From Schizosaccharomyces osmophilus (Eukaryota > Ascomycota > Schizosaccharomycetes > Schizosaccharomycetales > Schizosaccharomycetaceae): a DNA stretch of 64,000 bases. Positions within the stretch are counted from its first letter, which is position 1. Each line of letters starts with the position of its first letter. The stretch covers positions 895,501 to 959,500 of the forward strand of contig NC_079239.1 in assembly GCF_027921745.1 (NCBI RefSeq), read 5' to 3'. Shown piece after piece: positions 43,047 to 54,300 of this stretch. Made by a program: the position numbers and the translations under genes. The notes below the pieces were generated by a model. That model was not told the origin of the DNA and ran no database searches. It saw only the letters and a program-made list of their open reading frames with translations.

Positions 43047-43324
43047 GCAAAATGTTAAAGAATTGAGAAATTGTCTGTTCAGTCAGGCTTCGTCGAACAT
43101 CCTGTGAAGGTGAATCCCATCGCAATCGCACTGCCCAGGACCCGGGCGTGGTGTGCGTTGTTGCCAACCTCCACCGGTACACCACGGTTTCATTGCCATC
43201 TCCGCCGGAGACTCCTCTCCGGGAAGTTATGGCAAATCGAGGGATCGAAAGCGAGACTCGAACCCATGACCACAGGATACTCCACTATGAAGCTCTCAAC
43301 TGTTCAGACAGAGCCATTACAGCT
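43047..43324 (-). ncRNA. srp7: Signal recognition particle RNA (7SL)
   Basis: Read on the minus strand, the RNA begins AGCTGTAATGGCTCTGTCTG and continues to GTTGAGA. This matches the start of budding yeast scR1 (GGCTGTAATGGCT...GTTGAGA), including the UGUAAU turn bound by SRP9/14-type proteins. Long-range pairing expected of helix 5 is present: GCTTC with GAAGC, TATCCTGTG (43280-43272) with CACAGGATG (43104-43096), and GATCCC with GGGATT. A helix-8-like hairpin has GTGGTGT/ACACCAC stem and a GTTG-GCAA-CAAC tip. Pol III signals are visible: TATATAA about 29 bp upstream, an A-box-like TAATGGCTCTG, a B-box GGGTTCGAGTCTC and the downstream T runs. The mature 3' end is uncertain, probably near 43060-43075. 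Confidence 0.92.
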
Positions 43325-44208
43325 AGATATATAGTTTTTTATACCCTTATATAGTGCATGAAAATTAGAATGCAAGTCGTAAATGGACAATTCACTGAGG
43401 ATGACCAGGCAGGATGGAAAAAAAAGTTCCTTTTTGTTATGTTTCGGTCTAAAAAGAAAAAGTTACATTTCAAATTAAAAGGAAAAGCTGAATAGACTAC
43501 GCATTTTTCCTCTTGAAACATAAAGGTTTCTTTTTGATTATTTCTCCTACTACTTTATTCAATATGAACATAGCATTCATCATATATCTTGACTTCTAAA
43601 GAATTGTAGAAAGCAGGAACCAATGGAACGAGAACATTCGGAAATGAGCCATTTCTACTTGACAATTGCATTTTTCTATGTTCCATTTCAATGTGTTTGC
43701 TCAAAAAGACTACTTCACAACTATAAGAAAAAATTTTTATACAAATGTACATCGAAACAAGAATGCTGTTTTACTTGAAATTGAACATAATTGGGTTTTC
43801 GTAAAACGGGGAGGGCATGTATTACAAAGAGAGAAGAGGAATTAAAAGTATTTTATTTCCATCAAAGACGTGACATTGGGGAGATAAAGAAACGTGAATC
43901 AAGTCCATCTTTGAAGCACTTGCTTGTCTATCAGCAAAACATCCGTGTTGAAACAGCACAACAAGTACAAAAGGTCATTAGGGAATATAAACATCATTTA
44001 CCTTTTTTAAATGAAAGGAGAACAAGCCTAGACATCAAAAAAGATAATAATGACAATAGGACATTGATTTAAACAACGTACAAAGCGAAGGGTAGAGGGA
44101 AAAAAGGGAAACACTAAAAATTTCGAAAGTTCGAAAGCAAGGATCTAACCAGAGTACAAGACTTGAACTATCGTTCCGTTAGGTATTGCCTGGAAATATA
44201 CGGGTTTT
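43325..44208. other. Intergenic, SRP RNA / cornichon
   Basis: SRP RNA promoter (TATATAA at 43353-43347 on the minus strand) and cornichon 3' flank. A 93-codon + strand open frame at 43791-44072 lacks an ATG and any known motif, so I do not call it. Confidence 0.5.
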
Positions 44209-44698
44209 TTAATCCACAAGGCGGCTAACAAACATGAACAAGTAAGTGAAGAAGAGAATAGAGAACCAGGCTAGCTTGATGAAGGAACGTTTTTGTCGAT
44301 CGGATACATCCTTGAAAATAGTAGTAGAGTCGTGGAGATGGTTATGGGTTACATATAATTGAACATTCCAAAGCATCATAGGAAGGTTGAAGATGAAGCA
44401 TACCCAGGCTCCCGAAAATAATAGAAGAACAGAGCTAATGGCGTGCAACAACATTTCAGGAATAACATAGTAATTCAATTTTCGAGACACTGGAAAGAAA
44501 AAATGTTAGTTATCCGATAAGAGAAGCAGAAACGAATGCGACTGGTGGAAACAAGTCAGCAGCCATCCTATACTTACAGTCAATAGGATTAATAAAGTCA
44601 TCCTTTAAATCCGAATACATGACAGTAAAGTACATGTGCAACATGATGCTCGCACAAGTCATCATTAACGACGTAAAGTAGATCCATGGAGAAGTCAT
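44209..44698 (-). CDS. Cornichon/Erv14-family ER cargo receptor, one intron
   Basis: Exon 1 (44578-44698) and exon 2 (44209-44489) flank an 88-bp intron with donor GTAAGT, branch ATAACTAAC and acceptor CCAG. The product is 133 residues. The family signature is rebuilt across the splice: MYFTVMYSDLKDDFINPIDL then SRKLNYYVIPEMLLHA. There are three hydrophobic segments and a C-terminal LPMMLWNVQLYVTHNHLHDS block, typical of cornichon. These proteins load membrane cargo into COPII vesicles. The start is the ATG at 44698 (MTSPWIYF); upstream codons in frame include no ATG. It matches S. pombe SPAC2C4.05. Confidence 0.94.
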
Positions 44699-45749
44699 TT
44701 TGAGAATATTTGAAAAGAACAAAAGAAGTAAACAATCCTGAAATTACAAATAATAACAAAGGAACCCAAACAACTTTTTCGTTTGGAGAGGAGGAAGAGA
44801 AGGGGAATTTATCTGTTTGTCATAGAAACTCGTCAAACTAGTCGTACACATGAACCTGGGTTCGAGTCTCGGTCTCAACAAAATAAACAAACCATAGGAA
44901 AAGAAATTAAAAGTCTTGAATTTGTAATGTTTGAATAAAAAAGATAAAGAAATTGAAGACTTTTAGAATCAAAGCTGCAGACGTTCATAGTCTGATACGC
45001 CTGGCGCCTGGTACCATGGAGCCTGGGTGGAAAAATAAAGAGGTAGGCTGCTAGTTCAAGGATGTCTTTTGTTTGCAATAAGCGTCAAATGGGAACTTCA
45101 AATTGCGCGACAAGTCGTAAAAAGAATAAGTCCATTTAATTTCTTTCCGTTGAAAAGGCCTTCGTAATAGTGCGATATTTCACACATTGGAAAACGAAAT
45201 ATTTCATTGTTTTCCTCATTTAACGCTAGGCTTGAAAAAAGCGATTGTTACATCGCAAAAGAACGAACCTGATTCTCCTTTTGTTTACGTCCACGATAAA
45301 ATGAATCGGACGACAGGAGACAGCTATTTATTCCTATAAAGTTGTAATGAATCTTTGAAAGAGAGATGAAACCGCTAAAGTGGTCTCCTATTTTGCATAG
45401 TAAACTTATACCAAGGAAAAATCTAGGAACGAGGCATTTTCATAAGCAAAGCCAACTCTTTTTCTCTTATTCAACTTTTGATCATCTCAAAAAAAGAAAT
45501 AAAATAGAATAAATTGAAATACAAATAGAAAATAGGAAAAAATAAAAAATAAAAAAATACATAAAAGGACAGTCCACCATAAACAACGTCTCCCCCATCA
45601 CTCTCCCACTTTTTCTTCGCAAATCCAAACGGGAGTTTGCAAGAGAAATTTAATATTGCTTACTAGGAAAACATTTCATTGCGAATTTGCTTAATTTTCA
45701 GGACCTCATTTTGAAGTTGAATATCTTTCCATAAACTGAAAACAGAACG
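44699..45749. other. Divergent intergenic, cornichon / UPF0538
   Basis: About 1.05 kb. A B-box-like sequence CTGGGTTCGAGTCTCGG lies at 44866-44882 without a matching A-box or cloverleaf. The right half has A-rich tracts around 45485-45570. No gene is supported. Confidence 0.5.
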
Positions 45750-46121
45750 ATGGCTATTATAACAATTCGTGTAATTCGAAACTTTGAATATCGTACGCTT
45801 AAGAATGTAGTCTTTCACGACATAGATTTGTCTACAACGACCGTCGGCCAGCTTAAGAAGATTATCCAAAATCGTATTCAAACGGATTCCGCTCTCAAGA
45901 TTTATCGTACAACCCATTTTGACACTTTGAAAATTTATGTGAAGGCCCAACAGCACAAGACTCAGAATTTGGCCATCAACTTGGATCATGATGATTGGAT
46001 TCTTACAGACGATCACCAAACCCTGGCTTTCAGCGGAATTGAAAACGAAACTGAACTATCCTATTTTAATTTGGAAGCCTACCGTGTGTATCAAGCGAAT
46101 CCTGTTCAAAAATGGATGTAA
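45750..46121 (+). CDS. UPF0538 (C2orf76-like) protein
   Basis: This 123-residue single-exon protein matches the UPF0538/C2orf76 family. It begins MAIITIRVIRNFEYRTLKNV, has VGQLKKIIQNRIQ, and contains the family core NLAINLDHDDWILTDDHQTL followed by ENETELSYFNLEAYRVYQ. The fold is ubiquitin-like in appearance. The biochemical role is unknown. It is the last gene of the chromosome-I-type block; the next S. pombe neighbour I would expect (smd2) does not follow. Confidence 0.88.
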   Translation: MAIITIRVIRNFEYRTLKNVVFHDIDLSTTTVGQLKKIIQNRIQTDSALKIYRTTHFDTLKIYVKAQQHKTQNLAINLDHDDWILTDDHQTLAFSGIENETELSYFNLEAYRVYQANPVQKWM

Positions 46122-46543
46122 GGAAACAACTAGCCAACAAAAAATTTGTTGGTGGTCATGAAACATGGAGTTATACGTTATAAGCTTGGAATTGTTGTAT
46201 CTTTCATCCTCTATATCTTACCATAGCGCACCTGGATTCTTGAAATCAGCTGTAATGGGAACCCACAGAATTCGCATATTCCTCTATGTAGGAAACCGCC
46301 GTTCATCAAGCAGTTCGCTGTCCGCCAAAGGAAGGAAAAAAAAAGGAACAAGGTACATAGAAATAAGAGAGTACTCACATTAAATTTCGTACAGTTTGTC
46401 TCATTCGGATCTTTCATCTTCTTTTATTGGTATTGTACATCGTAGCAACCCATAGAACCATACACCTTTTCACCGATCTCGAGAGTCGATTGCAACGACG
46501 AAAACCGTTCTTTTTGAGTGAGCGACAAAAAATGAAAAAGATC
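46122..46543. other. Intergenic, UPF0538 / tRNA pair
   Basis: The left part of the presumed synteny breakpoint. Short open frames here show no family motif. Confidence 0.5.
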
Positions 46544-46554
46544 AAAAACAAAAA
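46544..46554 (-). terminator. Pol III terminator of the tRNA dimer
   Basis: The minus strand reads TTTTTGTTTTT immediately after tRNA-iMet, the only clear terminator for the pair. Confidence 0.8.
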
Positions 46555-46557
46555 GAA

Positions 46558-46629
46558 TTGCGCGGCCAGGTTTCGATCCTGGGACCTACGGGTTATGAGC
46601 CCGTCGGAGTTCCACTCTCCTACCGCGCA
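46558..46629 (-). tRNA. Initiator tRNA-Met (CAU)
   Basis: 72 nt on the minus strand. The acceptor stem is TGCGCGG/CCGCGCA with discriminator A. The anticodon arm GACGGGCTCATAACCCGT has the three G-C pairs typical of initiators. The T-loop reads AGGATCGAAACCT, with A54 instead of TTC, the eukaryotic initiator hallmark. There is no intron. It lies 4 nt downstream of tRNA-Ser on the same strand with no terminator between, so it should be made from a shared precursor, as known for fission yeast. Confidence 0.97.
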
Positions 46630-46633
46630 CTTT

Positions 46634-46726
46634 CGTCAGCAGCAGGATTTGAACCTGCGAGCGCAATGCGCATTAGATAGCTCGAATAGTTCAAGTCTAA
46701 CTCCTTAACCACTCGGACATACTGAC
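46634..46726 (-). tRNA. tRNA-Ser (UGA), intron-containing
   Basis: 93 nt on the minus strand, including an intron of about 11 nt after position 37. The acceptor stem is GTCAGTA/TGCTGAC, with one G-T and otherwise normal pairs, and discriminator G. The anticodon stem TTAGA/TCTAA encloses CTTGAA, with anticodon TGA reading UCA. The long variable arm and T-arm GCAGGTTCAAATCCTGC are typical of serine tRNA. It is the upstream member of the tandem Ser-iMet unit, equivalent to the S. pombe sup3/sup9/sup12 type dimeric genes. TATATATAAATAT at 46768-46756 is the likely upstream TATA. Confidence 0.96.
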
Positions 46727-46755
46727 TGTTGTTATATTCATACAAGTTATAGTAT

Positions 46756-46768
46756 ATTTATATATATA
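46756..46768 (-). promoter_or_regulatory. TATA element of the tRNA dimer
   Basis: TATATATAAATAT on the minus strand, about 30-42 bp before the first base of tRNA-Ser. Fission yeast tRNA genes usually need such an upstream TATA in addition to the A and B boxes. Confidence 0.65.
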
Positions 46769-47430
46769 TTCTAAAAACTTTGTTAGAGCGAGAATTCGTT
46801 TGTTTGTTTACAAAAAGGAATTCCTCAAAAAATAAAAATAAAATAAAATAAAGAGAGCAAGAGCAAGAGCAAGGATCGTAAAACAAAATGCACATCTCTC
46901 TCTCGTACAGCTTTTAATTTTTGGAAAAACCATCAAAATGGAGGTTGCTTTTCATACAAAGGCAATGAAATGATTTCAATCACATTCAAATACCAAATAG
47001 AGATGCATCGCAAATACAAACAGAAAGCATGTATCTGCACTTTTCAAGCAGAAAAAACAAACATACGTCAATTCAAGAACAATTTACACTTTCGAATGTC
47101 TATAACAATCACTGAATGATGGCAGTGTAATCTGCTTCCTTTAGTACATGAATCCTAGTATTAATTACTATTCGCCCGCAACTTCAAATCGAAAACATCC
47201 TTCCTACTAAGGGCCCCAATTCATCCACTACTCACCGTCAAAACTCTTACATTCGTCTACCATACCTTATAGCTACTCATCCATTATTTACATCAACATC
47301 TCGTATTTTCAGCAGGAAACTCCAAATTAATTCCTAGCTATCCAATAGTTTACTAACTATCATCTAATTAATCAAAACCGTAATAAAACAACCTAAATGC
47401 CCGCAAAGATTATCGTATGCATGAGTCAAT
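46769..47430. other. Intergenic, tRNA dimer / tef3
   Basis: The right part of the presumed breakpoint and tef3 3' flank. It has short AAAAT and AGAGCA repeats at 46830-46872. No gene is seen. Confidence 0.5.
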
Positions 47431-50400
47431 TTAGAGCTCATCATCACTGACTTCAAAGCCAGCCTTACGACGAGCCATACGCTCCTTCTTCTTCTTACGG
47501 AGCTCAGCACCAGTGAGCTTCGTGGGCTTCTTAGCCTTTTCGATCTTGTTACCGAAGGCATCGAAGGTATCACCCTCATCCTTTTCTTGGATGCGAGGAC
47601 CAGAACCTTGACCTTGGACCCAGTTGTGACCAGAAGGAGTCATCTTACCATGGTTGACGGCCCAGACTTCCTCAGTCAAACCTTCAGTGAACTCACGGGA
47701 GTGAGTAACTAAGACAACACCACCACCGAAGCTCTTAAGACCCTTAGAAAGGGCACCAAGAGAGTCACGGTCAAGATAGTTGGTGGGTTCGTCAAGGACG
47801 ATAACGTGAGGACGCAACCAGGTGCAAGCAGCCAAAACAAGCTTGACCTTTTGACCACCAGAAAGACCCTTCACACGGGAGTGAGAAACCAATTCAGGTT
47901 CAAGACCCAAAAGACCACAGTGTTCTTCAATCTCCTTACGAACCAAAGGACGGAATTGTCCACTCTTCAAGGCTTCAGCACGGTCAACTTCAGCAACCAT
48001 CTTAGAGTGGCTTTCCATAATTTCACCACGGGGCAACCAAGCGTTGTCGGAAGACATCATGGGAATCCAGCGTTCACTCTTCATACCAATGTTCTCACCA
48101 ACAGTGAAAGAGCACTCGTATTCGTAAGAGTTCTTAAGCTTTCTACGGCTGTGGATACCCAAAATCTTACGAGCAGTACCTTCAATCTTGAAGATTCTGT
48201 TCTTCATGGCTTCCTCATCAGATTCGTTAATGACACGGGAAGCCTTGTCCATAGCTTCCAAATCTTCACCAGATTGGAAACGCCATTGGATGTATTCGGA
48301 AGGAGACTTGTCGGGATGAAGACCAAGGTGAGCGAAAGCAGCTTGGGCAACGTAGGCGATACGACAGTTCTCGTGTTGGTAGATGTCACCAGTGGTGGGT
48401 AACAATTCACCAGTAAGGACCTTAATCAAGGTAGATTTACCAGCACCGTTGGGGCCAATGACAGCAATACGAGAAGAAAGAGAAACTTGGAAAGAAATGT
48501 CAATCAATTGAGGTTGAGAGGTACCTGGGTATTGGAAAGACATGTTGTTAACCTTGACAATAGCACGTTGCTTGGTCTTGACACCTTCCAAGTAACCGGG
48601 CTCGGGGAACCTGAATTCCATTTCGGAAGCACCCAATTCGTAGTAAGACTTGGCAGAAGGGACCTTTTGAACAAATTCAGACATGTTACCAATGTACTTA
48701 CGGAGCTTGAAACGCTCGTAGTGAATGATGGATTGAACAACGTGGTCCAAGAAACCAGAGTCGTGAGAGACAATGATGGAAGAAACGTTCTTTTGACTGG
48801 TCAAGAAGTTTTCTAACCAAGCAACGTTCACAACATCAAGATGGTTGGTGGGTTCGTCAAGCAAAAGAATGTCAGGGTTCTTGAACATGGCACGAGTAAG
48901 AGCCAACTTCATCTTCCAACCACCAGAAAGAGCGCCAATGGGCTTTTCGATGAGCTCGTCAGTGAAAGAGTTCTCCTTCAAAGCCTTAACGACGTCATCA
49001 CTGTTCTTGATGGTAACATTAGGGTCAGACATGATGAAGCCGACAGAAGGAGTATCAGCCTCAGACTCGTCAATGTCGTGTTCGACGTAGACGGTACGGA
49101 GGTGAGTAGGGAAACCTTCAACTTGACCGTTGACAATGGCACGCATGAGAGTGGACTTACCAGAGCCGTTAGGACCGCAGAGACCATAGCGACGTCCACG
49201 CTTAAGACGAAGACGAGTACGGTTAAGAAGAATCTTAGCACCATAAGCAAGAGAGAACTCACAGTTGCAAAGATCTTCACCCTCTTCTTCCTCTTCAAGG
49301 TGAGCACCACGTCCAGGGATCTTGGCAATGGAGCGAGCACGAAGGTCTTCAACGATGGCTTGGACGTTGACTTCAGGAACGAAGGCAGCGACGAAGGGAG
49401 CAACGGTGAGCATCCAGGATTCAGCGTCGCTGTCCTTTTCTTCAACGAGCTGAGCAGCAACAGCGGCGGCATACTTAGCGATGACCTCCTCGTGGTGAGG
49501 AACCTTCTTGTCACCGAGAACAGCCTTCAAAGTCTCACTGCAAACTTCAGGGTTGGCAGCAGTGGAGACTTCAGGGATTTTACCATCGACGACGTTACCA
49601 ACACGTTCCAAGGTAGTAACGGCACGTTCAACGACGGAACGACATTCAGGATCACCAATGGTGTCCTTAATGTGGTACAAGCCGGGCAAGAGTTTAGGCA
49701 AGAAAGGAGCAACGACTTGGGGGTCCTCGACAAGCTTGGACATGTTGTCAATAATGACGGAAGCCTTACGCTTGATAGGGGTAGAACGCTCGTTCAAACC
49801 ACGAGCCAACAAGGGGACCATGATAGACAAGGTAGGGGCTTGAACTTCGGTAACGAAAGTAGTAGCACCCAAAGAGTGGACAGTCTCAGGGACCTCCTCA
49901 GGATGAGCAATACAGTTGATAAGCTCGGGAATGAAACGGTCAATATCAGCGTTGGCAATCAAGGTACAGACCTTAGTCATGGTTTCTCTGGCTTGCTTTT
50001 TGATTTCACCCTTAGTATCCCACATAGATTCGGAAACAACGGGGATAATAGCGGGAAGAGAGTATGAAAGTTGAGAAGGGGAGGTCTCAACGAGAAGGTC
50101 CAAGAGTTGCAAAGAGTTCATCTTCTCAGTCCATTTACCAGTGTTGTGGATAGATTCGAGAATGATTGGAACGGTAGCCTTTACAGCATAAGGAGAGGTG
50201 CTACGAAGAACGGCGCGAGAAGCGTTGATGGCAGCGTCTCTGACACTCATTTGCTTGTCGGCAACCTTTTCGACAACAGCAGGCAAAAGTTCAACCAAGT
50301 AAGGTTCAACATCAGCAGCAACGTTGGGGTAGTTGGCGACGGCCTCGATACCCTTCAAAACCCGTTCGACAATCTTCTTGTCCTTAAGTTGCTTTTCAAT

Positions 50401-50568
50401 GTGCTTGAAAACCAAAGCAGGGGCATCTTGCTCCTCAATGGGTCCGTTGACAAAGGATGCAAGGGCCGAAGCGGCGTCAGCCTCCTGTGCGGTATCGCAC
50501 ACGGTAAGGTTATTCAACAACTCGTCAAGAGTTTTGACTGACTGCTTATTCTCACTCTTTGCAGACAT
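47431..50568 (-). CDS. tef3: Translation elongation factor eEF3
   Basis: This 1045-residue protein is the fungal ABC-type elongation factor 3, which releases deacyl-tRNA from the E site and speeds late translocation. HEAT repeats span about 1-330, followed by a four-helix bundle. ABC domain 1 (P-loop [10 protein letters not shown] at about 465, signature [11 protein letters not shown], Walker [13 protein letters not shown]) is followed by ABC domain 2 (P-loop [10 protein letters not shown], signature [23 protein letters not shown]), with the chromodomain-like insertion inside ABC2. A Lys/Arg-rich tail ([13 protein letters not shown]) ends the protein. Strong codon bias is evident, producing long empty frames on the + strand. 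The start is the ATG at 50568 ([10 protein letters not shown]). It is the first gene of the chromosome-III-type block. Confidence 0.98.
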   Translation of the reverse strand: MSAKSENKQSVKTLDELLNNLTVCDTAQEADAASALASFVNGPIEEQDAPALVFKHIEKQLKDKKIVERVLKGIEAVANYPNVAADVEPYLVELLPAVVEKVADKQMSVRDAAINASRAVLRSTSPYAVKATVPIILESIHNTGKWTEKMNSLQLLDLLVETSPSQLSYSLPAIIPVVSESMWDTKGEIKKQARETMTKVCTLIANADIDRFIPELINCIAHPEEVPETVHSLGATTFVTEVQAPTLSIMVPLLARGLNERSTPIKRKASVIIDNMSKLVEDPQVVAPFLPKLLPGLYHIKDTIGDPECRSVVERAVTTLERVGNVVDGKIPEVSTAANPEVCSETLKAVLGDKKVPHHEEVIAKYAAAVAAQLVEEKDSDAESWMLTVAPFVAAFVPEVNVQAIVEDLRARSIAKIPGRGAHLEEEEEGEDLCNCEFSLAYGAKILLNRTRLRLKRGRRYGLCGPNGSGKSTLMRAIVNGQVEGFPTHLRTVYVEHDIDESEADTPSVGFIMSDPNVTIKNSDDVVKALKENSFTDELIEKPIGALSGGWKMKLALTRAMFKNPDILLLDEPTNHLDVVNVAWLENFLTSQKNVSSIIVSHDSGFLDHVVQSIIHYERFKLRKYIGNMSEFVQKVPSAKSYYELGASEMEFRFPEPGYLEGVKTKQRAIVKVNNMSFQYPGTSQPQLIDISFQVSLSSRIAVIGPNGAGKSTLIKVLTGELLPTTGDIYQHENCRIAYVAQAAFAHLGLHPDKSPSEYIQWRFQSGEDLEAMDKASRVINESDEEAMKNRIFKIEGTARKILGIHSRRKLKNSYEYECSFTVGENIGMKSERWIPMMSSDNAWLPRGEIMESHSKMVAEVDRAEALKSGQFRPLVRKEIEEHCGLLGLEPELVSHSRVKGLSGGQKVKLVLAACTWLRPHVIVLDEPTNYLDRDSLGALSKGLKSFGGGVVLVTHSREFTEGLTEEVWAVNHGKMTPSGHNWVQGQGSGPRIQEKDEGDTFDAFGNKIEKAKKPTKLTGAELRKKKKERMARRKAGFEVSDDEL

Positions 50569-51368
50569 CCTGGGAGTTGGTTGTTGGTAAGATGGAGGGT
50601 GGTTATTTGTATATGAATCAAAATTGAATGTCAAATTTACGGAAAACAAAACAAACAGTCACAATACAGAGATGAATGAAAAGATCAATTTTAATGTATA
50701 ATTAAAGCGTTCTTTGGATGTGACTGTCTTTTGTTTCGTCCCTTTTTGGTGGTGGCAAGTGGTCGCTTCTGAAAGGCAAATTTGTAGGGACTAAAGTGGG
50801 CGGCGATTTTTGTTGTTTAGTTTTGATTAAGCGATAGGAATTGGAATCCAGTATAGTATATTAGTGTATCATGAAGCATTGCCTAAGTAAACAAAAAACA
50901 AATAATTCATGGAAAATTTACAACAATCATTATTTATTTTTTAGTTTATGAGATTGTATATCGAAAGGTATTTTCACGTTTGTCAGGTAATACCTCTCTT
51001 GTCGTATTGGATGTACAAGTTTTCTAGTATTTTTGCTTTAAGCCTGGAACTCAAAGCTTTCGAAATGCTCTACTTGTTTTAGCAAAACGGTTTTTCTTAG
51101 TACTTGAAAACAATATTTAATTTTCTACTTATGCTTTTCTTTCGTTTCTCGAAGATGGAAATGTTCTTGTTCACATCCACCGTTAGTATCGTATCGTACA
51201 CCTCATGAGAAAGAAATCAACACAGACAACACCTTTTCTACCTCATAAAAATATTGTTTATAATCCAGTTTTCAACCAAAATTAAATTAAAAACACACAA
51301 AGATAAGAAATAGTCCATGTTGATGTTTAATTTTTGATATAGGAACGATTTACCTCTCTATAGTGACT
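50569..51368. other. Divergent intergenic, tef3 / mto1
   Basis: 800 bp with both promoters. A GC-richer patch (50740-50810) near tef3 may be its upstream activating region. No RNA gene is recognised. Confidence 0.5.
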
Positions 51369-54300
51369 ATGGAGGAACGTTCATCAAACTCAGACGAGAA
51401 TGATGCCAAATTCCTTCACCTTTTAGCCGACGATTTTTCTGGTCTGTCTTTAAACGATGAAGAAGTTGCTATTTTACGTTCCCATCTTCGCTATCGAAAG
51501 AATTCACATAGCTCTAATAGTGAACACAATCAAGCAGGGTCAGATTCCAATGTGCATACAAAGGAGGAAAAAGGAAAAGAAAACATTTCATTTGACGAAA
51601 ATATCAAACCAAGTTTCGATCAGGTAGAAGAGTCGACACTTTCTAAACCCCTTTACCATAAGGAAGAAGCTGAATCTAGTTTACAGGAACATCATAGAGA
51701 ATTTGATCATTTTTTATCATCTCCTTCATCAGGAAATGTTTCTTCTACGCCCAACAAACAGGTTCAAAACAACGCTCCTTTAACTCCCTTATCCTTGATC
51801 TCCAAAGGGATTTCTTTAAATAGCGACGATGAAACGGATACGGACGAACAACTGTCCCCAGTGCTTACGGCAAAGAAAGCTTATGGGGACTTGAACTATC
51901 CTTCAACTTTGTATCATTCGGATGACGATTCTTCTAGTGAATCATTCCCTCGTGAACAGGTAATCCTTAGCGATGATTTGGAACACGAGAATCATCAAAA
52001 GCCCGGATACCTTACTCCCATTAAAGAAGAAAATTCCTCAGCGTACTCGTCGCGAATCCCAGATACTACGGGTTTGAGCCGAAAAATCTCTGACATATCC
52101 ATCCCTGCATCTGCAATGAAAGAGTTGGAAGAGAAAAAGAGCCTTCTAAGTAAAGAGTTCCGAGATGCTCCACCAGGTGCCTCTTTGACTTTAAAAGAAC
52201 AAGCGAACGTTATAGACAATCTTCGTAAAGAAGCATTTGGCCTTAAGCTGAAATGTTTTTTCTTGTATGACCAACTAAACAAATTTCACGACTCTGAGGT
52301 TCAAGATATAATGAAGCAAAATATAGACTTGAAAACTGTTACATTACAAATGCAGCGTGCAGTGGCTAGTTATGAAAAGAAGATATCTTCATATGAAAAT
52401 AAGCCCTCTACTGCTTCATCAGATGCTCTACAGTCGAAATTGTTTGATTTGGAAAAAAAAAATTCAGAAACTCTTTCCGAATTACAGTCTACGAAAAAGG
52501 CACTGATTAAACTTGAAAAAGAACGGCAGAAACAACTGAATCCTGTATATGATGCTTATCATGGTAATGAGCAGAGTACTCTTTCTTCTTTATTGGATTG
52601 CGAGCGTCGTGAAAAAGAAAGCTTGTTACACGAAGTTGACTCTTTGCGTAGCTTGCTTGCTCAAAAAAGTCAGATTCAACCGCGGACATCTGATGAAAGG
52701 GTTATACTGAGTTTGCAGCGTACTAATGATCTTTTGAGGAAAGATCTTGGTGCACAGAATGAAGCCTTTCTATTCCAGATGGAGGAGAAGGACAAGCTTA
52801 TGCAAGAAATGGAAGAGCTTCGAAGTAATCTTGATGCCGCAAAGCTGAATGCAGTAGCTGAAGCTGAAGCAAGTAAAAATGAAATATGGGATTTAATGAT
52901 GGCTTGCAAGATGAAAACACAAGAGCAAGCGGTTGAACTTAGCCAACTTTATAAGCAGTTGGAGGAAATTGAATATGATTGCGAAAATAAACTCGTCAAA
53001 ATGGAACAGCAATGGAAAGATGATGTAGATCAACTACAGCAATATGTGGAGGAGCTTACTCAAGATTTACACACTGCAAAAGACGAGTTGACCAAATCCG
53101 CCAATGACTCCCAAGCATACGAGCGAGCTCTAGATGATTTACGAAGAGGAACTGAAGCAGAAATCAATCATTTTGACAAAACAGTACGTGAAAATGAAGA
53201 AAGTATTGGTTTGTTCAAAGAAGAGATTGAGAAATTAACTGACGAGCTTTCACACCTTTCTGAAAGCTATAATGAAAAGTCAAATGAATTGAAGGTTTCT
53301 GAAAATAAGGTCGCAAACTTACGACAAAAATTAGAAGGCTCAAGTATGCTGTCCTCAGAAATAAACGCTCTAAATAGTCAATTGGAAAATTCCAATAATC
53401 TATGGCAATCAGCAACTGAAGAAAAAGATTCATTAAAAGAAAAGTTAGAATCCATGCATGCTCAAATTGAGGGCATGAAATGTCACAATTTGGAGTCGAA
53501 CAAAAAGGAAAGTGAGCTGCAAAAGCAAGTTGAGAAATTAATAACGGAAATTGATAATCTGAAACACTCACAGGAAGATGAAGGTAAAGAGATTTATACT
53601 TTATCTACCCAGTTAGAAGAAAAGAAACATGAGTTGAGTACAGTTGCCCAAGAAAAGGCGACAATTATGAAAACTCTAGAAACACTAGAAAACCGCTATA
53701 CTGTTTTGCAAAGTAGCTTTTCGTCACTTCAGAGTGCTATTTTAGAAACATTTGACAAGAAAGTTGAGCATTGTTCCGCTGAGTTACTTGTTCGACAGGT
53801 GAAAAAATTAAAGGATGAAAGCAAACGATTAAGTGTTGAAATAGAGAAGTCCACTCGGCAGTTTAGCAGAAATGAACAAATAATCAGAGAAAGGGAAGCT
53901 TCTATGGAGTCTATTCAATCTGAGAAGAAAGAACTAAAAGCCTTACTTGACTCGGAGCGCCGGTCAAAGAAAGTAATGCAATCTGAGCTCGACGCGTTGA
54001 ACTTGCAGAACACTCGTCGTAGTCTCAGCAATTCTTCGAATCCATCTGATCGATCTCAATCTAGGGAATTCAAACTTCTTCAGAATTCCGAAAAGCGCTT
54101 AAAAGACCAAATAGACGAAAGAAATAATCTCATAAAGACAGTCATTGGCCGTTTGATTCAATTATCTGCATCTAATATGATAAGTGGAAGTAGCAGTCCT
54201 GATGCTTTAACGACATTTTCAAGTATGAGTCAGGCAATGCATGGTCAGCTTAAGGACTTAGAAAAGTTTGTTCACGGATTTAGAAAGAAGTGTAAAACTA

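Noticed and set aside
43791-44072. 93-codon + strand frame between the SRP RNA and cornichon genes
   Set aside because: It has no ATG, no recognisable motif and no splice signals that would attach it to a gene.
44150-44190. AGACTTGAACTAT, 13 bases shared with the tRNA-Ser anticodon/intron region
   Set aside because: The match is short and no cloverleaf or A/B box can be built around it, so it is probably coincidence.
48841-50067. 408-codon + strand open frame opposite tef3
   Set aside because: It arises from the strong codon bias of tef3 on the other strand. It has no ATG-proximal context or family motif.
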